From contig DAOUJJ010000011.1 in the NCBI GenBank assembly GCA_034422835.1, positions 12,924 through 76,923 of the forward strand: a stretch of 64,000 nt of DNA. Direction: 5' to 3'. This document shows, in pieces, positions 9,398-19,346 of this stretch. A model generated the notes under the pieces. It was not told where the DNA came from, did not search any database, and saw nothing but the letters and a program-made list of their open reading frames with translations. Every line of letters begins with the position of its first letter. Within the stretch, counting starts at the first letter, position 1. The stretch comes from VXMO01 sp034422835 (lineage in GTDB: Bacteria; Chloroflexota; Dehalococcoidia; UBA6926). The translations under genes and the position numbers were made by a program.

Positions 9398-9444
9398 GAT
9401 GCATATGATTTTCATTCACGCCGTGATTGGTTATCATAGATGCC

Positions 9445-10668
9445 ATGAATGATCCTACAGTCTCGCGTCTCGTGATGCCCGCGCTTGAAGACCGCCTGCG
9501 GGTGATGCCCGCCGTGGTTCTGACCGGCGCGCGGCAGGCTGGCAAAAGCACACTGGCGCGCGACATCATATCGGCAGGGCGGAGGTTCTTTACTCTGGAT
9601 GATCTGGATACCTTTGAGGCGGCACGGAACGACCCCGATGCTATCCTTGGCGGAAATGACCCCATCACCATTGATGAGGTGCAGCGAGCGCCGGATCTGC
9701 TCCATGCCGTCAAGATGGACATCGACAACCGGCGGACGCCCGGCCGATTCCTGTTGACCGGCTCGGCGAATCTCCTTTTGATGGGGCAGGTGTCTGAGTC
9801 GCTTGCCGGACGCGCCAGCTACCTGACCCTGCTGCCGTTGACACGGCGTGAGCAGATGGGGCTTGGCCGCGCCGGCCTGTGGGAGGAGCTGCTTGGTGTG
9901 CCCGACGAGGAGTGGCGGGACATTCTTAATGCCGCTGAGTCGCCCCGAGAGGACTGGAGAAAGCTTGCGCTGCGAGGCGGCTTTCCCACACCCGCTCTCT
10001 CCCTGCGCTCCGCGCGAGAAAGAGCAATCTGGTTTGACGGCTACACACAGACGTACCTTGAGCGGGACCTGCTGAGCCTCTCGACGATTGCCGCCCTCCC
10101 CGACTTTCGCCGGCTGATGCGGGCAACGTGCCTCCGCATCGGCCAGTTGGTCAATCAGACGGACCTGGGGCGGGATGTGGCGTTGTCGCAGCCAACGGTG
10201 CGCCGCCATCTCAACCTTTTGGAAACGTCGCATCTCCTTGTACGGGTGCCCGCCTACGCCGTCAATCGCACCAAGCGCCTGATCAAAGCCCCAAAAATCT
10301 ATTGGGCTGACACAGGTCTCGCAATGCGCATCGCGCAGGAAGACGTTCCTCGGGGCGCGCACCTTGAAAATCTGGTTTTGATTGACCTGCTAGCTTGGCG
10401 GGACACGCGCGACAGCCGGGCGGACATCTTCTATTGGCGCACAACAGCCGGGGAGGAGGTGGATTTCATCATCGAGGCGGATGGCCATCTGCTGCCCATT
10501 GAGGTGAAATCAACGACCAAGCCCAGCCTGCGGGATGCGGCGGCCCTGCGCAGCTTTCGCCGCGAGTATGGCGACAGCGCGAGAGCGGGGCTGCTGCTCC
10601 ACGATGGCGACACCCTGGATTGGCTGACACCCGATGTTTTGGCGGTTCCCTGGTGGATGGCGTTGTAG
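9445..10668 (+). CDS. AAA ATPase with DUF4143 domain
   Basis: 407 residues from the ATG giving MNDPTVSRL. Walker A is GARQAGKST near residue 33 and Walker B is TIDEVQRAPDLL. The C-terminal DUF4143 half includes YLERDLLSLS, a helix-turn-helix-like stretch (TDLGRDVALSQPTVRRHL), and a nuclease-like EVDFIIEADGHLLPIEVKST motif. These proteins are common in accessory DNA of bacteria and archaea; function is not established. TATCAT at 9432-9437 ends 7 nt before the ATG, so it may be leaderless. Confidence 0.85.
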   Translation: MNDPTVSRLVMPALEDRLRVMPAVVLTGARQAGKSTLARDIISAGRRFFTLDDLDTFEAARNDPDAILGGNDPITIDEVQRAPDLLHAVKMDIDNRRTPGRFLLTGSANLLLMGQVSESLAGRASYLTLLPLTRREQMGLGRAGLWEELLGVPDEEWRDILNAAESPREDWRKLALRGGFPTPALSLRSARERAIWFDGYTQTYLERDLLSLSTIAALPDFRRLMRATCLRIGQLVNQTDLGRDVALSQPTVRRHLNLLETSHLLVRVPAYAVNRTKRLIKAPKIYWADTGLAMRIAQEDVPRGAHLENLVLIDLLAWRDTRDSRADIFYWRTTAGEEVDFIIEADGHLLPIEVKSTTKPSLRDAAALRSFRREYGDSARAGLLLHDGDTLDWLTPDVLAVPWWMAL

Positions 10669-10672
10669 CGGT

Positions 10673-10699
10673 TTGACGTTTGTGGGCGTGTGCTATAGT
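10673..10699 (+). promoter_or_regulatory. Putative rpoBC promoter
   Basis: TTGACG at 10673-10678 and TATAGT at 10694-10699 are separated by 15 nt; TGC just before the -10 gives an extended -10 (TGcTATAGT), which can offset the short spacer. It starts a leader of about 115 nt before rpoB. Confidence 0.5.
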
Positions 10700-10749
10700 A
10701 TTCGATTGTGCTTGGGTGGACGTCGACCCGTTAGATCGCACCGAATAGG

Positions 10750-10795
10750 CCTGTTCGCTGGGCTAATTGAATGTACCCCGCGAACGGGCTTTTTC
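10750..10795 (+). terminator. Intrinsic terminator/attenuator in rpoB leader
   Basis: CCTGTTCGC (10750-10758) pairs with GCGAACGGG (10780-10788) as a 9-bp stem with one G-T pair, followed by CTTTTTC. It lies between the promoter and rpoB, so read-through would be needed for rpoBC expression, suggesting attenuation. Confidence 0.6.
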
Positions 10796-10823
10796 TGCTT
10801 GTGTAAGAAGAGAGGAGCGCCGA

Positions 10824-13800
10824 ATGGTCGCAGCCATGAGGGAGTCAATCAAGAACTACTCGCGGGTCGATGAAATACTCGCACCGCCAAATCTCATCCA
10901 AATACAGGTCGACTCCTTCAACTGGTTTAAGACCGACGGAATCGCCGAACTCCTCTCTGAAATCAGTCCCATCCAGGACGCCGCGCGGGAGACCCTGCCC
11001 GCCGATCTCAGCGCCGGACGCTCTCCACGTGAAATTCTGGAGCTTGTCCGGGAAGGCAAAGCCCGCGCAGAGGCGGTTGGCGGCAGATTCCAACTGCGTT
11101 TCGTCGAGCACCGCTTTGATGTGCCCAAGCATTCCGAAGATGAGTGCCGCGACAAGGACCTCAACTACTCTGCCCCGCTCCACGTCAAGGCTGAGTTGAC
11201 CGTGAAGGAGACGGGCGAGGTCAAGGAGCAAGACCTCTTCCTGGGTGACGTTCCCCTCATGACTGACCGGGGCACGTTCATCATCAACGGCGCGGAGCGA
11301 GTCGTCGTCAGCCAGTTGGTGCGTTCGCCCGGCGCGTATTTCACGCTGGAGCGCGACCCGTCCACCGGGCGCGAGCTGTGCATGACCAAGCTCATTCCCA
11401 ATCGCGGGGCGTGGCTTGAGTTCGATATTTCCAACCGGGGCATCATCAGCGTCAAGGTGGACCGTCGCCGCAAGATGCCCGTCACGCTGCTGCTTCGCGC
11501 CCTCGGTTTCGAAGAGGACGAGATTCTCTCGATGTTCTCCGACGTGGACCTGCCCGGCGACGCGAGCCTGATCAGGACGACGCTTGAGCGTGAGCCGCAC
11601 GCGCGGACGACGGATGAGGCGCTGCTGGAGTTCTATCGCCGCCTGCGCCCCGGCGAGCCGTCCGTGCTGGACAACGCCAAGACGCTCATTCACCACCTGT
11701 TCTTTGACCCCCGGCGTTATGACCTGGCGCGCGTTGGCCGCTACAAGCTCAACCGCGGCCTCGGCTCGCAGGTTGACCCGGAAACGCGCATCCTGCTGCC
11801 GGAGGACATCGTCGCGCTCATCAGGCAGATGATCCGCGTGCATAACGGCGCATCTCGGCCCAACGATATCGACCATCTGGGCAACCGACGCGTCCGATCC
11901 GTCGGCGAGTTGATCCAGAACCAGTTCCGCGTCGGCCTCCTCCGCATGGAGCGCGTGGCGCGGGAGCGCATGACGCTGGTGCAGCCGGAGGGCGCGACGC
12001 CCGGCCATCTCGTCAACGTGCGGCCAATCGTTGCCTCACTGCGTGAGTTCTTTGGCGGCTCCCAGCTCTCACAGTTCATGGATCAGACCAACCCGCTCGC
12101 CGAGTTGACGCACAAGCGGCGTCTCTCCGCGCTGGGACCGGGTGGACTGTCCCGCGAGCGCGCCGGTTTCGACGTGCGTGACGTTCACAACTCCCACTAC
12201 GGGCGCATCTGCCCCATCGAGACACCCGAGGGACCGAACATCGGCCTCCTTGGCTCCCTCGCCACGTACGCCAAGATCAACCCCTTCGGTTTCATCGAGA
12301 CGCCGTACCGCCGCGTGCTCAAGGAGATCCCGAACAAGGAGCCGAAGTGGCTTGAGGGCCACACCCTCCGTGAGGAGGTGAGGGATCGGCGCAAGAAGCT
12401 GGTCGCGGAGGCCGGTACTGTCGTCACGGCGGAGCTTGCCAAGTCGATCGCCCGGCTCGCGCCGCTGGACATCTCCGTGCGCCCGTTCGTGCTCAATGAG
12501 TCCGAGTACCTTGACGCGGACGAGGAAGAGCGGCACGACATCGCGCAGGCCAACACGGAACTGAATGCAGTCGGTGAGATGGTCACGGACATGATTGAGG
12601 TCAGGCGGCAGGGAGAGCCGCATACGGCCCGCGCCGTGGACGTGGAGTTCATGGATGTCTCTCCCAAGCAGATCTTCAGTGTCTCCACCGCCCTGATTCC
12701 GTTCCTCGAGCACGACGACGCTAACCGCGCGCTGATGGGATCCAACATGCAGCGGCAGGCGGTGCCGCTCGTACGCCCGGACGTGCCCATCGTCGGCACC
12801 GGCATGGAGTCCCGCGTCGCGAAAGACAGCGGTCAGATACTGCTCTCCCGCGTGGACGGAACCGTCGTGACGGCGACTGCCGAGGAAATCATCATCAAGG
12901 GCACCGATAAGAAGACCTATCCCCACCGCGTCCGCAAGTTCGAGCGGTCCAACCAGGGAACGGTCATCAACCAGAAGCCCTCAGTGGCCCCCGGCGACGT
13001 GGTCAAGGTGGGGGATCCGATCGCCGATTGCGCCTCCACGGTGCAGGGTGAGTTGGCCCTCGGCCAGAACGTGCTGTGCGCGTTCATGTCCTGGGAGGGC
13101 TACAACTTTGAGGACGCGATTATCCTCTCCGAATCCGTCGTGCGCGAGGATAAGTTCACGTCCATCCATATCGAGAAGCACGAGGTCGAGGCCCGCGACA
13201 CCAAGCTGGGGCGTGAGGAGATCACGCGCGACATCCCGAACGTTGGTGAAGAGGCCCTCGCCGACCTCGACGAAAAGGGCATCATCCGCATCGGCGCGGA
13301 GGTGAACGCCGGCGACATCCTTGTCGGCAAGATCACTCCCAAGGGCGAGACGGAACTCTCCCCGGAGGAGAAGCTGCTCCGCGCAATCTTCAGCGAAAAG
13401 GCGCGTGAGGTGAAGGACTCCTCGCTCCGCGTCCCGCACGGCGAGCACGGCAAGGTCATTGACGTCCGCATCCTGACGGGCGAGCAGAAGGATGACCTGC
13501 AGGCCGGCGTCAATGAGCTGGTGCGCGTATGGGTGGCGCAGACCCGCAAGATATCCGTCGGCGACAAGATGGCCGGACGCCACGGCAACAAGGGCGTCAT
13601 CTCCCGCATCATGCCCATTGAGGACATGCCCTACCTGCCGGACGGGACACCGGTTGAGATTATCCTCAACCCCATCGGAGTGCCCTCCCGCATGAACCTC
13701 GGCCAGATCCTTGAGACGCACATCGGCTCGGCGGCGCGCGAACTCGGATTCCAGGTTGTGACGCCCGTCTTTGACGGCGCAGACCCGGGATCCATCGAGG

Positions 13801-14591
13801 ACGCCTTGGGCCGCGCCTACATCGCGCATGAGTCCGGCGCAGTCCGCGCAACGGGCGAACATGGAGAGCCGACGTTCGAGCAGGAAATCGCGGAGGAGTG
13901 GCTGCAGGAGAAGGGCATCGACCCGGCACCCGTGTTCAGCGACCGCACCCGCGGCGTCGCCAAGGACGTGTGCCTGCGGCTCTGGCTGGACCAGCAGGGA
14001 GTGTCCCACAAGAAGCTGGATGCAGACGGCGTTGTGGCGAAGACGGAAGAGCACTTCCGGAAGAGCGGCAACCATCCGCCGATCTTCGGCAAGGTGATTC
14101 TGCGTGACGGACGCACGGGTGAGCCGTTCGGTCAGCCTGTAACTGTCGGTTACATCTACATGCTCAAGCTGATCCACCTCGTTGAGGACAAGATTCACGC
14201 CCGCTCGACGGGCCCGTATTCGTTGATTACGCAGCAGCCGTTGGGCGGAAAGGCACAATTCGGCGGCCAGCGGTTTGGAGAGATGGAGGTCTGGGCGTTG
14301 GAGGCGTACAGCGCAGCCCACAACCTCCAGGAGATGCTCACGATCAAGTCGGACGACGTGCAAGGTCGGCAGCAAACGTATGAGGCCATCGTAAAGGGCG
14401 AGGACGTGATTGAGCACGGCATCCCGGAGTCCTTCCACGTCCTGCAGATGGAATTACAGAGCCTGGGCCTCGCAATCGAACTGCTGCAAGACCCGGACGT
14501 TCCGGCTCTGGAAATGGCCCTCAGCGGGGCCTTGCGCGTGGATGACTTTGGCGACGGAGACATGGAGGAGAGAGAGAATGACGGATCCTAG
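10824..14591 (+). CDS. rpoB: DNA-directed RNA polymerase subunit beta
   Basis: 1255 residues from ATG 10824, which has GAAGAGAGGAG ending 7-8 nt upstream; an in-frame TTG at 10767 lies inside the leader hairpin and is unlikely. Domains run from the protrusion (NYSRVDEILAPPNLIQIQ) through the lobe and the rifampicin region GSQLSQFMDQTNPLAELTHKRRLSALGPGG, where the positions equivalent to E. coli D516, H526 and S531 are the sensitive residues, to the KMAGRHGNKGV active-site block and the C-terminal clamp. It overlaps rpoC by 14 nt. Confidence 0.97.
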   Translation: MVAAMRESIKNYSRVDEILAPPNLIQIQVDSFNWFKTDGIAELLSEISPIQDAARETLPADLSAGRSPREILELVREGKARAEAVGGRFQLRFVEHRFDVPKHSEDECRDKDLNYSAPLHVKAELTVKETGEVKEQDLFLGDVPLMTDRGTFIINGAERVVVSQLVRSPGAYFTLERDPSTGRELCMTKLIPNRGAWLEFDISNRGIISVKVDRRRKMPVTLLLRALGFEEDEILSMFSDVDLPGDASLIRTTLEREPHARTTDEALLEFYRRLRPGEPSVLDNAKTLIHHLFFDPRRYDLARVGRYKLNRGLGSQVDPETRILLPEDIVALIRQMIRVHNGASRPNDIDHLGNRRVRSVGELIQNQFRVGLLRMERVARERMTLVQPEGATPGHLVNVRPIVASLREFFGGSQLSQFMDQTNPLAELTHKRRLSALGPGGLSRERAGFDVRDVHNSHYGRICPIETPEGPNIGLLGSLATYAKINPFGFIETPYRRVLKEIPNKEPKWLEGHTLREEVRDRRKKLVAEAGTVVTAELAKSIARLAPLDISVRPFVLNESEYLDADEEERHDIAQANTELNAVGEMVTDMIEVRRQGEPHTARAVDVEFMDVSPKQIFSVSTALIPFLEHDDANRALMGSNMQRQAVPLVRPDVPIVGTGMESRVAKDSGQILLSRVDGTVVTATAEEIIIKGTDKKTYPHRVRKFERSNQGTVINQKPSVAPGDVVKVGDPIADCASTVQGELALGQNVLCAFMSWEGYNFEDAIILSESVVREDKFTSIHIEKHEVEARDTKLGREEITRDIPNVGEEALADLDEKGIIRIGAEVNAGDILVGKITPKGETELSPEEKLLRAIFSEKAREVKDSSLRVPHGEHGKVIDVRILTGEQKDDLQAGVNELVRVWVAQTRKISVGDKMAGRHGNKGVISRIMPIEDMPYLPDGTPVEIILNPIGVPSRMNLGQILETHIGSAARELGFQVVTPVFDGADPGSIEDALGRAYIAHESGAVRATGEHGEPTFEQEIAEEWLQEKGIDPAPVFSDRTRGVAKDVCLRLWLDQQGVSHKKLDADGVVAKTEEHFRKSGNHPPIFGKVILRDGRTGEPFGQPVTVGYIYMLKLIHLVEDKIHARSTGPYSLITQQPLGGKAQFGGQRFGEMEVWALEAYSAAHNLQEMLTIKSDDVQGRQQTYEAIVKGEDVIEHGIPESFHVLQMELQSLGLAIELLQDPDVPALEMALSGALRVDDFGDGDMEERENDGS

Positions 14592-17500
14592 CTTCAGCGC
14601 AATACGAATCTCCCTCGCCTCCCCGGACCAGATCCGGTCGTGGTCCTACGGCGAGGTCACCAAGCCTGAGACGATCAACTACCGCAATCAGAAGCCTGAA
14701 AAGGATGGGCTCTTTGATGAGCGCATCTTCGGTCCGACCAAGGATTTCGAGTGCTACTGCGGCAAGTACAAGCGTATTCGCTACCGCGGCGTGATTTGCG
14801 ACCGCTGCGGCGTTGAAGTGACGCGCGCCAAGGTGCGGCGTGAGCGGATGGGGCACATCAATCTTGCCGCCCCCGTCGCTCATATCTGGTTCGCCAAGGG
14901 CACGCCGAGTTGGCTCGCCATGCTGCTGGACATGACGCCCCGCAACCTGGAGCGAGTCCTTTACTACGCCCAGTACGTGATCATTGAGGTGGATGAGGAA
15001 CGCAAGCAGGACCTCATTGATCAGTACGTGGAGCATGAGGACAAGCTCCTTGAGGAGATCCGCGCCGATCTGGACGCCAACGTCTCCGCCATCCGTGAGC
15101 AGAGCACGCGGGAACTCGCCGAGCGCCGCGCGATGATCGAGGCTGATGTCGATGCCCTGCGCACCGGCCTGCCCCAGTTGGTGGGCCAGAACGCCAGCGA
15201 CACCATCAGTGTTCATGGGCGCACGCTGGTGGAGAAGGGCGATGAAATCACCGAGGAGAGCGTTGCCTCCCTTGATGCCGTGCTTGAGGAACTCATCACG
15301 GAGTCAGTGGAACAGCAGGGCGGCGCCCAGCAGGAAATTGCCACTCTCCAAAAGGAGGCCCAGGAACGCATCCAGGAGGCTCGCAAGGCGTGGGACTCCC
15401 GCCGAGGCGACCTGGAGCAGCTGCAGCCCCGCAAGACCATGACCGAGAACGAGTTCAAGGAGCGCAACGAGCAGTACGGCTCCCTGTTCCGTGCCGGCAT
15501 GGGCGCGGAGTCGCTGCTGGAAATCATCAGCACGATGGACCTTGAAGAGCTTCGTGAGACGCTCCACGCCGAGGCCATCGGCTCCACCGGGCAGAAGGCC
15601 AAGAAAGCGGCCAAGCGCCTGCGTGTCGTCGAGGGATTCCGCAAGAGCGACAACAAGCCGGAGTGGATGATCCTGACCGTGCTGCCCGTGCTGCCGCCGG
15701 ACCTGCGCCCCATGGTGCAGTTGGACGGCGGGCGTTTCGCCACGAGCGATCTGAATGACCTTTACCGCCGTGTTATCAACCGCAACAACCGCCTCAAGAG
15801 GCTCATGGAGCTTGGCGCGCCGGACATCATCGTCCGCAATGAGAAGCGGATGCTCCAGGAAGCCGTCGACGCGTTGGTCGACAATGGCCGCCGCGGACGC
15901 GCCATCACCGGCAGCCACAACCATACGCTCAAGTCGCTCTCAGACATGCTGCGCGGCAAGCAGGGGCGTTTCCGCCAGAACCTGCTTGGCAAGCGCGTGG
16001 ACTACAGCGGACGTTCTGTCATCGTTGTCGGCTCCACCCTGAAGCTGCACCAGTGCGGCCTGCCGAAGCAGATGGCGCTTGAGTTGTTCAAGCCGTTCGT
16101 GATGCACCGGTTGGTGCTGCACGGCATCGCGCCGAACATCAAGAGCGCAAAGCGCATGGTGGACCAGAAGCGCCGCGGCGAGGTATGGGACCTCCTGGAA
16201 GAGGTGATCACGGAGCGCCCGGTGTTCCTGAACCGCGCCCCCACCCTGCACCGCCTCGGCATCCAGGCCTTTGAGCCGGTGCTTGTTGAGGGCAGCGCCA
16301 TCCAGATTCATCCGCTCGTCTGCGCGGCGTACAACGCCGACTTTGACGGGGACCAGATGGCCGTCCACGTGCCGATCGGCCGCCGCGCCGTGGAAGAGGC
16401 GCGCAAGCTGATGATCTCCACGCACAACATGCTGCTGCCGAGCTCCGGCGAGCCGATTGTCGCCCCGACGCTCGACATCGTCGTCGGCATCTATTACCTG
16501 ACGACGACGGTGCAGGGCGCGCAGGGCGAGGGCCAAGGCTTCATCACGTATGACGATGCCAAGCTGGCTCATGACCTCGGACAGATTGACCTCCGGGCGG
16601 AGATCCGCATACGCGAGGGCGTGGCCGTCAGCGCCGACGGCAACACGCGGCTGAACCTGCTGCCGCGCCTCGTAATGAGCGAGGATGGCCGCACGGAGAT
16701 CGTTGAACTGAATCTCCAGGAAGAGATGCCGGATGGTTGGACGCTGGAGCCGCTGACGACGAGCGTCGGTCGGATTCTCTTCAACCAGGTGCTGCCAAGC
16801 GCGGTAACCTACCGCAACGAAATCGTAGACAAGAAGGCGCTCAAGGAAGTCGTTACCGAGTGCTATCGCTTTGAGGACAACGACTCCACTGCCCTGATCC
16901 TCGATGCTCTCAAGAAGCTCGGTTTCCACTACGCGACGGAGTCCGGCCTGACCATCGCCTTGAACGATGTCGTCGTTCCGCCGGAGAAGGCGGGGATGCT
17001 GGAAAAGGCCGAGGAAGAGGTGTCCGTGGTTCAGCGCAACTTCCAGCGCGGCCTCGTGAGCGAGGATGAGCTGGAAGAGCGGGTCATTGAGATTTGGCAG
17101 GGCGTTAACCGGGAGATGGAAACGGTTATCGAGACCCGCCTCCGCGAGTTTGGAAACCTGTACCTGATGGCCGGCTCCGGCGCGAAGGGCAACATCGCCC
17201 AGATCAAACAGATGGCCGGGATGCGCGGGCTGATGGCAGACCCCAAGGGCAAGATTCTGCCGCTGCCGATCCGCTCCAGTTTCCGCGAAGGCCTGAGTGT
17301 GCTGGAATACTTCATCTCAACGCACGGCGCGCGCAAGGGGCTCGCTGACACGGCTTTGCGGACGGCTGACTCCGGCTACCTCACACGCCGCATCATCGAC
17401 GTGGCCCAGGATGTCATCGCCAACGATGACGACTGCGGCACGCTGGACGGCGTATGGATTGACGGCGAGACGATGGATCGCCTGCTGGGTTCCCTTTCGG

Positions 17501-18975
17501 AGCACATTCTCGGCCGCATGGCCGCCGCTCCGGTTGCTGATCCAAACACCGGGGAAATCATCGTCGATCGCAACGAGGAAATTGATGAAGATAAGGCAGC
17601 GCAGATTCAGGACGCCGGAATCAACCGCGTCTTCGTGCGCAGCCCGCTGACCTGCCAGTCTCCGCATGGCATGTGCCGCTTCTGCTACGGCCGGTCACTG
17701 GCGCGGGGAAGGTTGGTGGAGGCCGGCGAGGCCATCGGCATCATCGCCGCGCAGTCCATCGGCGAGCCCGGCACACAGCTCACCATGCGGACGTTCCACA
17801 CGGGCGGCGTCGCCGGCGTGGACATCACGAGCGGCTTGCCGCGTGTCGAGGAAATCTTCGAGGCGCGCGTGCCCAAGCTCGTCGCGCCAATCTCCGAGAT
17901 CGACGGCGTTGTCGAAGTGACCGAGGATGCCAACGGCAGGCGCGTCCGCGTGGTCAACGAAGAGACCGTTGCAGAGGACTACCAGATTCCCGAGGGCTTC
18001 GAGGCTCGCGTCAAGTCCGGCGATTTCGTCGACTCGGGCGCGGAACTCGCGGGGCCCGCGGCCAAACCCAAGACCCGCAGCCGCCGAAAGAAGGCTGCAG
18101 AGGAAGAGACGGCAGAAACCACTGCGCCCGTCCCGGCTCCGATCACCGCGGCCATGGACGGCGAGGTGACGGTGCATGGCGACACGATGACCATTGTTCA
18201 CCGTGACGTCGATGACCGCACCTACCAGGTTTCGCCAAACGTGCGCATCCTGGTTGAAACCGGCCAGCGCATTGACGCGGGCACTGCGCTCGCCGAGGGA
18301 CCGCTGAACCCGCAGGATGTCCTGCGCGTCCGCGGCAAGGACGCCGCGCAGCGCTACCTCGTGGATGAGGTCCAGCGCGTGTACCGCTCTCAGGGCGTCG
18401 TCATCCACGACAAGCACATCGAGATCATCGTCCGCCAGATGCTGCGCCGCGTGCGTATCGAGCAGCCCGGTGACACCGAGTTTCTACAGGGTGAGCTTGT
18501 CGACCGGTTCCTGTGGCAGTCCGTCAACGAGAAGGTCATTGCAGAGGGCGGCGAGCCGTCGCTGGCAGTGTCCGTCCTGCTCGGCGTGACAAAGGTATCG
18601 CTCAGCACGGAGAGCTTCCTTGCGGCGGCGTCCTTCCAGGAGACCACGCGCGTCCTTACCGAGGCGGCGCTGCTTGGCAAGGTTGATCGACTTGTCGGCC
18701 TCAAGGAAAACGTCATTATCGGGCGTCTCATTCCTGCGCGGCTGGGTGTCGGCGACGACATCGATGACGATCTGCTCGAGGCAGGCGGTGTGGCGACGGC
18801 TCTTGCCGATCCGGACGAGGCCTTCGACGAAGACGAGAGCGACGCCGGATTGGAGCGCATCTTCAAGGCAGCCTTTGGCGACGACGGGGACGACTTTGAC
18901 CTTGACCTGGACGACGACGATGACGACGACGATTTCCCTGATATCGGGGAGGCAGACATCGGGTCTGACGACTAA
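14578..18975 (+). CDS. rpoC: DNA-directed RNA polymerase subunit beta'
   Basis: 1465 residues. The ATG at 14578 is preceded by GGAGGAGAGAG and gives MTDPSFSAIRISLASPDQIRSWS, the normal beta' start. The zinc site is CYCGKYK...CDRCGVE; the catalytic NADFDGDQMAVHVP motif is present; the trigger loop/bridge region ends at GEPGTQLTMRTFHTGG. Between residues about 138 and 285 there is a coiled-coil-rich insertion absent in E. coli. The C-terminus is strongly acidic (runs of Asp). A strong terminator follows 28 nt after the stop. Confidence 0.97.
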   Translation: MTDPSFSAIRISLASPDQIRSWSYGEVTKPETINYRNQKPEKDGLFDERIFGPTKDFECYCGKYKRIRYRGVICDRCGVEVTRAKVRRERMGHINLAAPVAHIWFAKGTPSWLAMLLDMTPRNLERVLYYAQYVIIEVDEERKQDLIDQYVEHEDKLLEEIRADLDANVSAIREQSTRELAERRAMIEADVDALRTGLPQLVGQNASDTISVHGRTLVEKGDEITEESVASLDAVLEELITESVEQQGGAQQEIATLQKEAQERIQEARKAWDSRRGDLEQLQPRKTMTENEFKERNEQYGSLFRAGMGAESLLEIISTMDLEELRETLHAEAIGSTGQKAKKAAKRLRVVEGFRKSDNKPEWMILTVLPVLPPDLRPMVQLDGGRFATSDLNDLYRRVINRNNRLKRLMELGAPDIIVRNEKRMLQEAVDALVDNGRRGRAITGSHNHTLKSLSDMLRGKQGRFRQNLLGKRVDYSGRSVIVVGSTLKLHQCGLPKQMALELFKPFVMHRLVLHGIAPNIKSAKRMVDQKRRGEVWDLLEEVITERPVFLNRAPTLHRLGIQAFEPVLVEGSAIQIHPLVCAAYNADFDGDQMAVHVPIGRRAVEEARKLMISTHNMLLPSSGEPIVAPTLDIVVGIYYLTTTVQGAQGEGQGFITYDDAKLAHDLGQIDLRAEIRIREGVAVSADGNTRLNLLPRLVMSEDGRTEIVELNLQEEMPDGWTLEPLTTSVGRILFNQVLPSAVTYRNEIVDKKALKEVVTECYRFEDNDSTALILDALKKLGFHYATESGLTIALNDVVVPPEKAGMLEKAEEEVSVVQRNFQRGLVSEDELEERVIEIWQGVNREMETVIETRLREFGNLYLMAGSGAKGNIAQIKQMAGMRGLMADPKGKILPLPIRSSFREGLSVLEYFISTHGARKGLADTALRTADSGYLTRRIIDVAQDVIANDDDCGTLDGVWIDGETMDRLLGSLSEHILGRMAAAPVADPNTGEIIVDRNEEIDEDKAAQIQDAGINRVFVRSPLTCQSPHGMCRFCYGRSLARGRLVEAGEAIGIIAAQSIGEPGTQLTMRTFHTGGVAGVDITSGLPRVEEIFEARVPKLVAPISEIDGVVEVTEDANGRRVRVVNEETVAEDYQIPEGFEARVKSGDFVDSGAELAGPAAKPKTRSRRKKAAEEETAETTAPVPAPITAAMDGEVTVHGDTMTIVHRDVDDRTYQVSPNVRILVETGQRIDAGTALAEGPLNPQDVLRVRGKDAAQRYLVDEVQRVYRSQGVVIHDKHIEIIVRQMLRRVRIEQPGDTEFLQGELVDRFLWQSVNEKVIAEGGEPSLAVSVLLGVTKVSLSTESFLAAASFQETTRVLTEAALLGKVDRLVGLKENVIIGRLIPARLGVGDDIDDDLLEAGGVATALADPDEAFDEDESDAGLERIFKAAFGDDGDDFDLDLDDDDDDDDFPDIGEADIGSDD

Positions 18976-19003
18976 GGTTCCTGCAACAAAACAAGTAGGT
19001 AGC

Positions 19004-19037
19004 AAGGGGGGCGGCGCAATGCGCCGCCCCCCTTTTC
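19004..19037 (+). terminator. rpoBC intrinsic terminator
   Basis: A GGGGGGCGGCGCA / TGCGCCGCCCCCC stem with a very short loop, followed by TTTTCTT, starts 28 nt after the rpoC stop. Confidence 0.92.
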
Positions 19038-19076
19038 TTGTGGCATACTGTGGACTCAGATGGAAAGGTTGTATGC

Positions 19077-19322
19077 ATGAGCCCGGAGATGGTGTCGGTA
19101 ATCGGTGTCGGCGTCGGTTTGGCTGCGTTGACCTTTGGTCTTTTTGGCTGGATCCGAGCCGATATGGCGAGGATGCGTCAAGAATGGCGAGACGAGATGT
19201 CACTGTTTCGCCAGGAAATGCGGCAAGAACTCCGCAGCAGTGAGCAGCGCATCGTTAATGCCATCACCAATCACCGCCATCCTCAACCTGATGGGGAGCC
19301 AGTTTTCACTCAGCCGGTGTAG
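19077..19322 (+). CDS. Small membrane-anchored coiled-coil protein
   Basis: 81 residues from ATG 19077 (MSPEMVSVIG). One transmembrane helix at about residues 5-25 is followed by an amphipathic, charged helix (RADMARMRQEWRDEMSLFRQEMRQELRSSEQR) likely to form a coiled coil. The function is unknown; similar tiny proteins occur in many Chloroflexota. It lies after the rpoC terminator. Confidence 0.55.
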   Translation: MSPEMVSVIGVGVGLAALTFGLFGWIRADMARMRQEWRDEMSLFRQEMRQELRSSEQRIVNAITNHRHPQPDGEPVFTQPV

Positions 19323-19346
19323 TTTCGTGACCCGGCCTGGTCAATA

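Noticed and set aside
10767..10823. Upstream TTG start for rpoB
   Set aside because: It lies inside the leader hairpin; the ATG at 10824 has a good ribosome-binding site and the correct family N-terminus.
12981..14438. 485-codon antisense frame over rpoB
   Set aside because: Shadow of rpoB; Val/Leu/Arg-rich with no motif.
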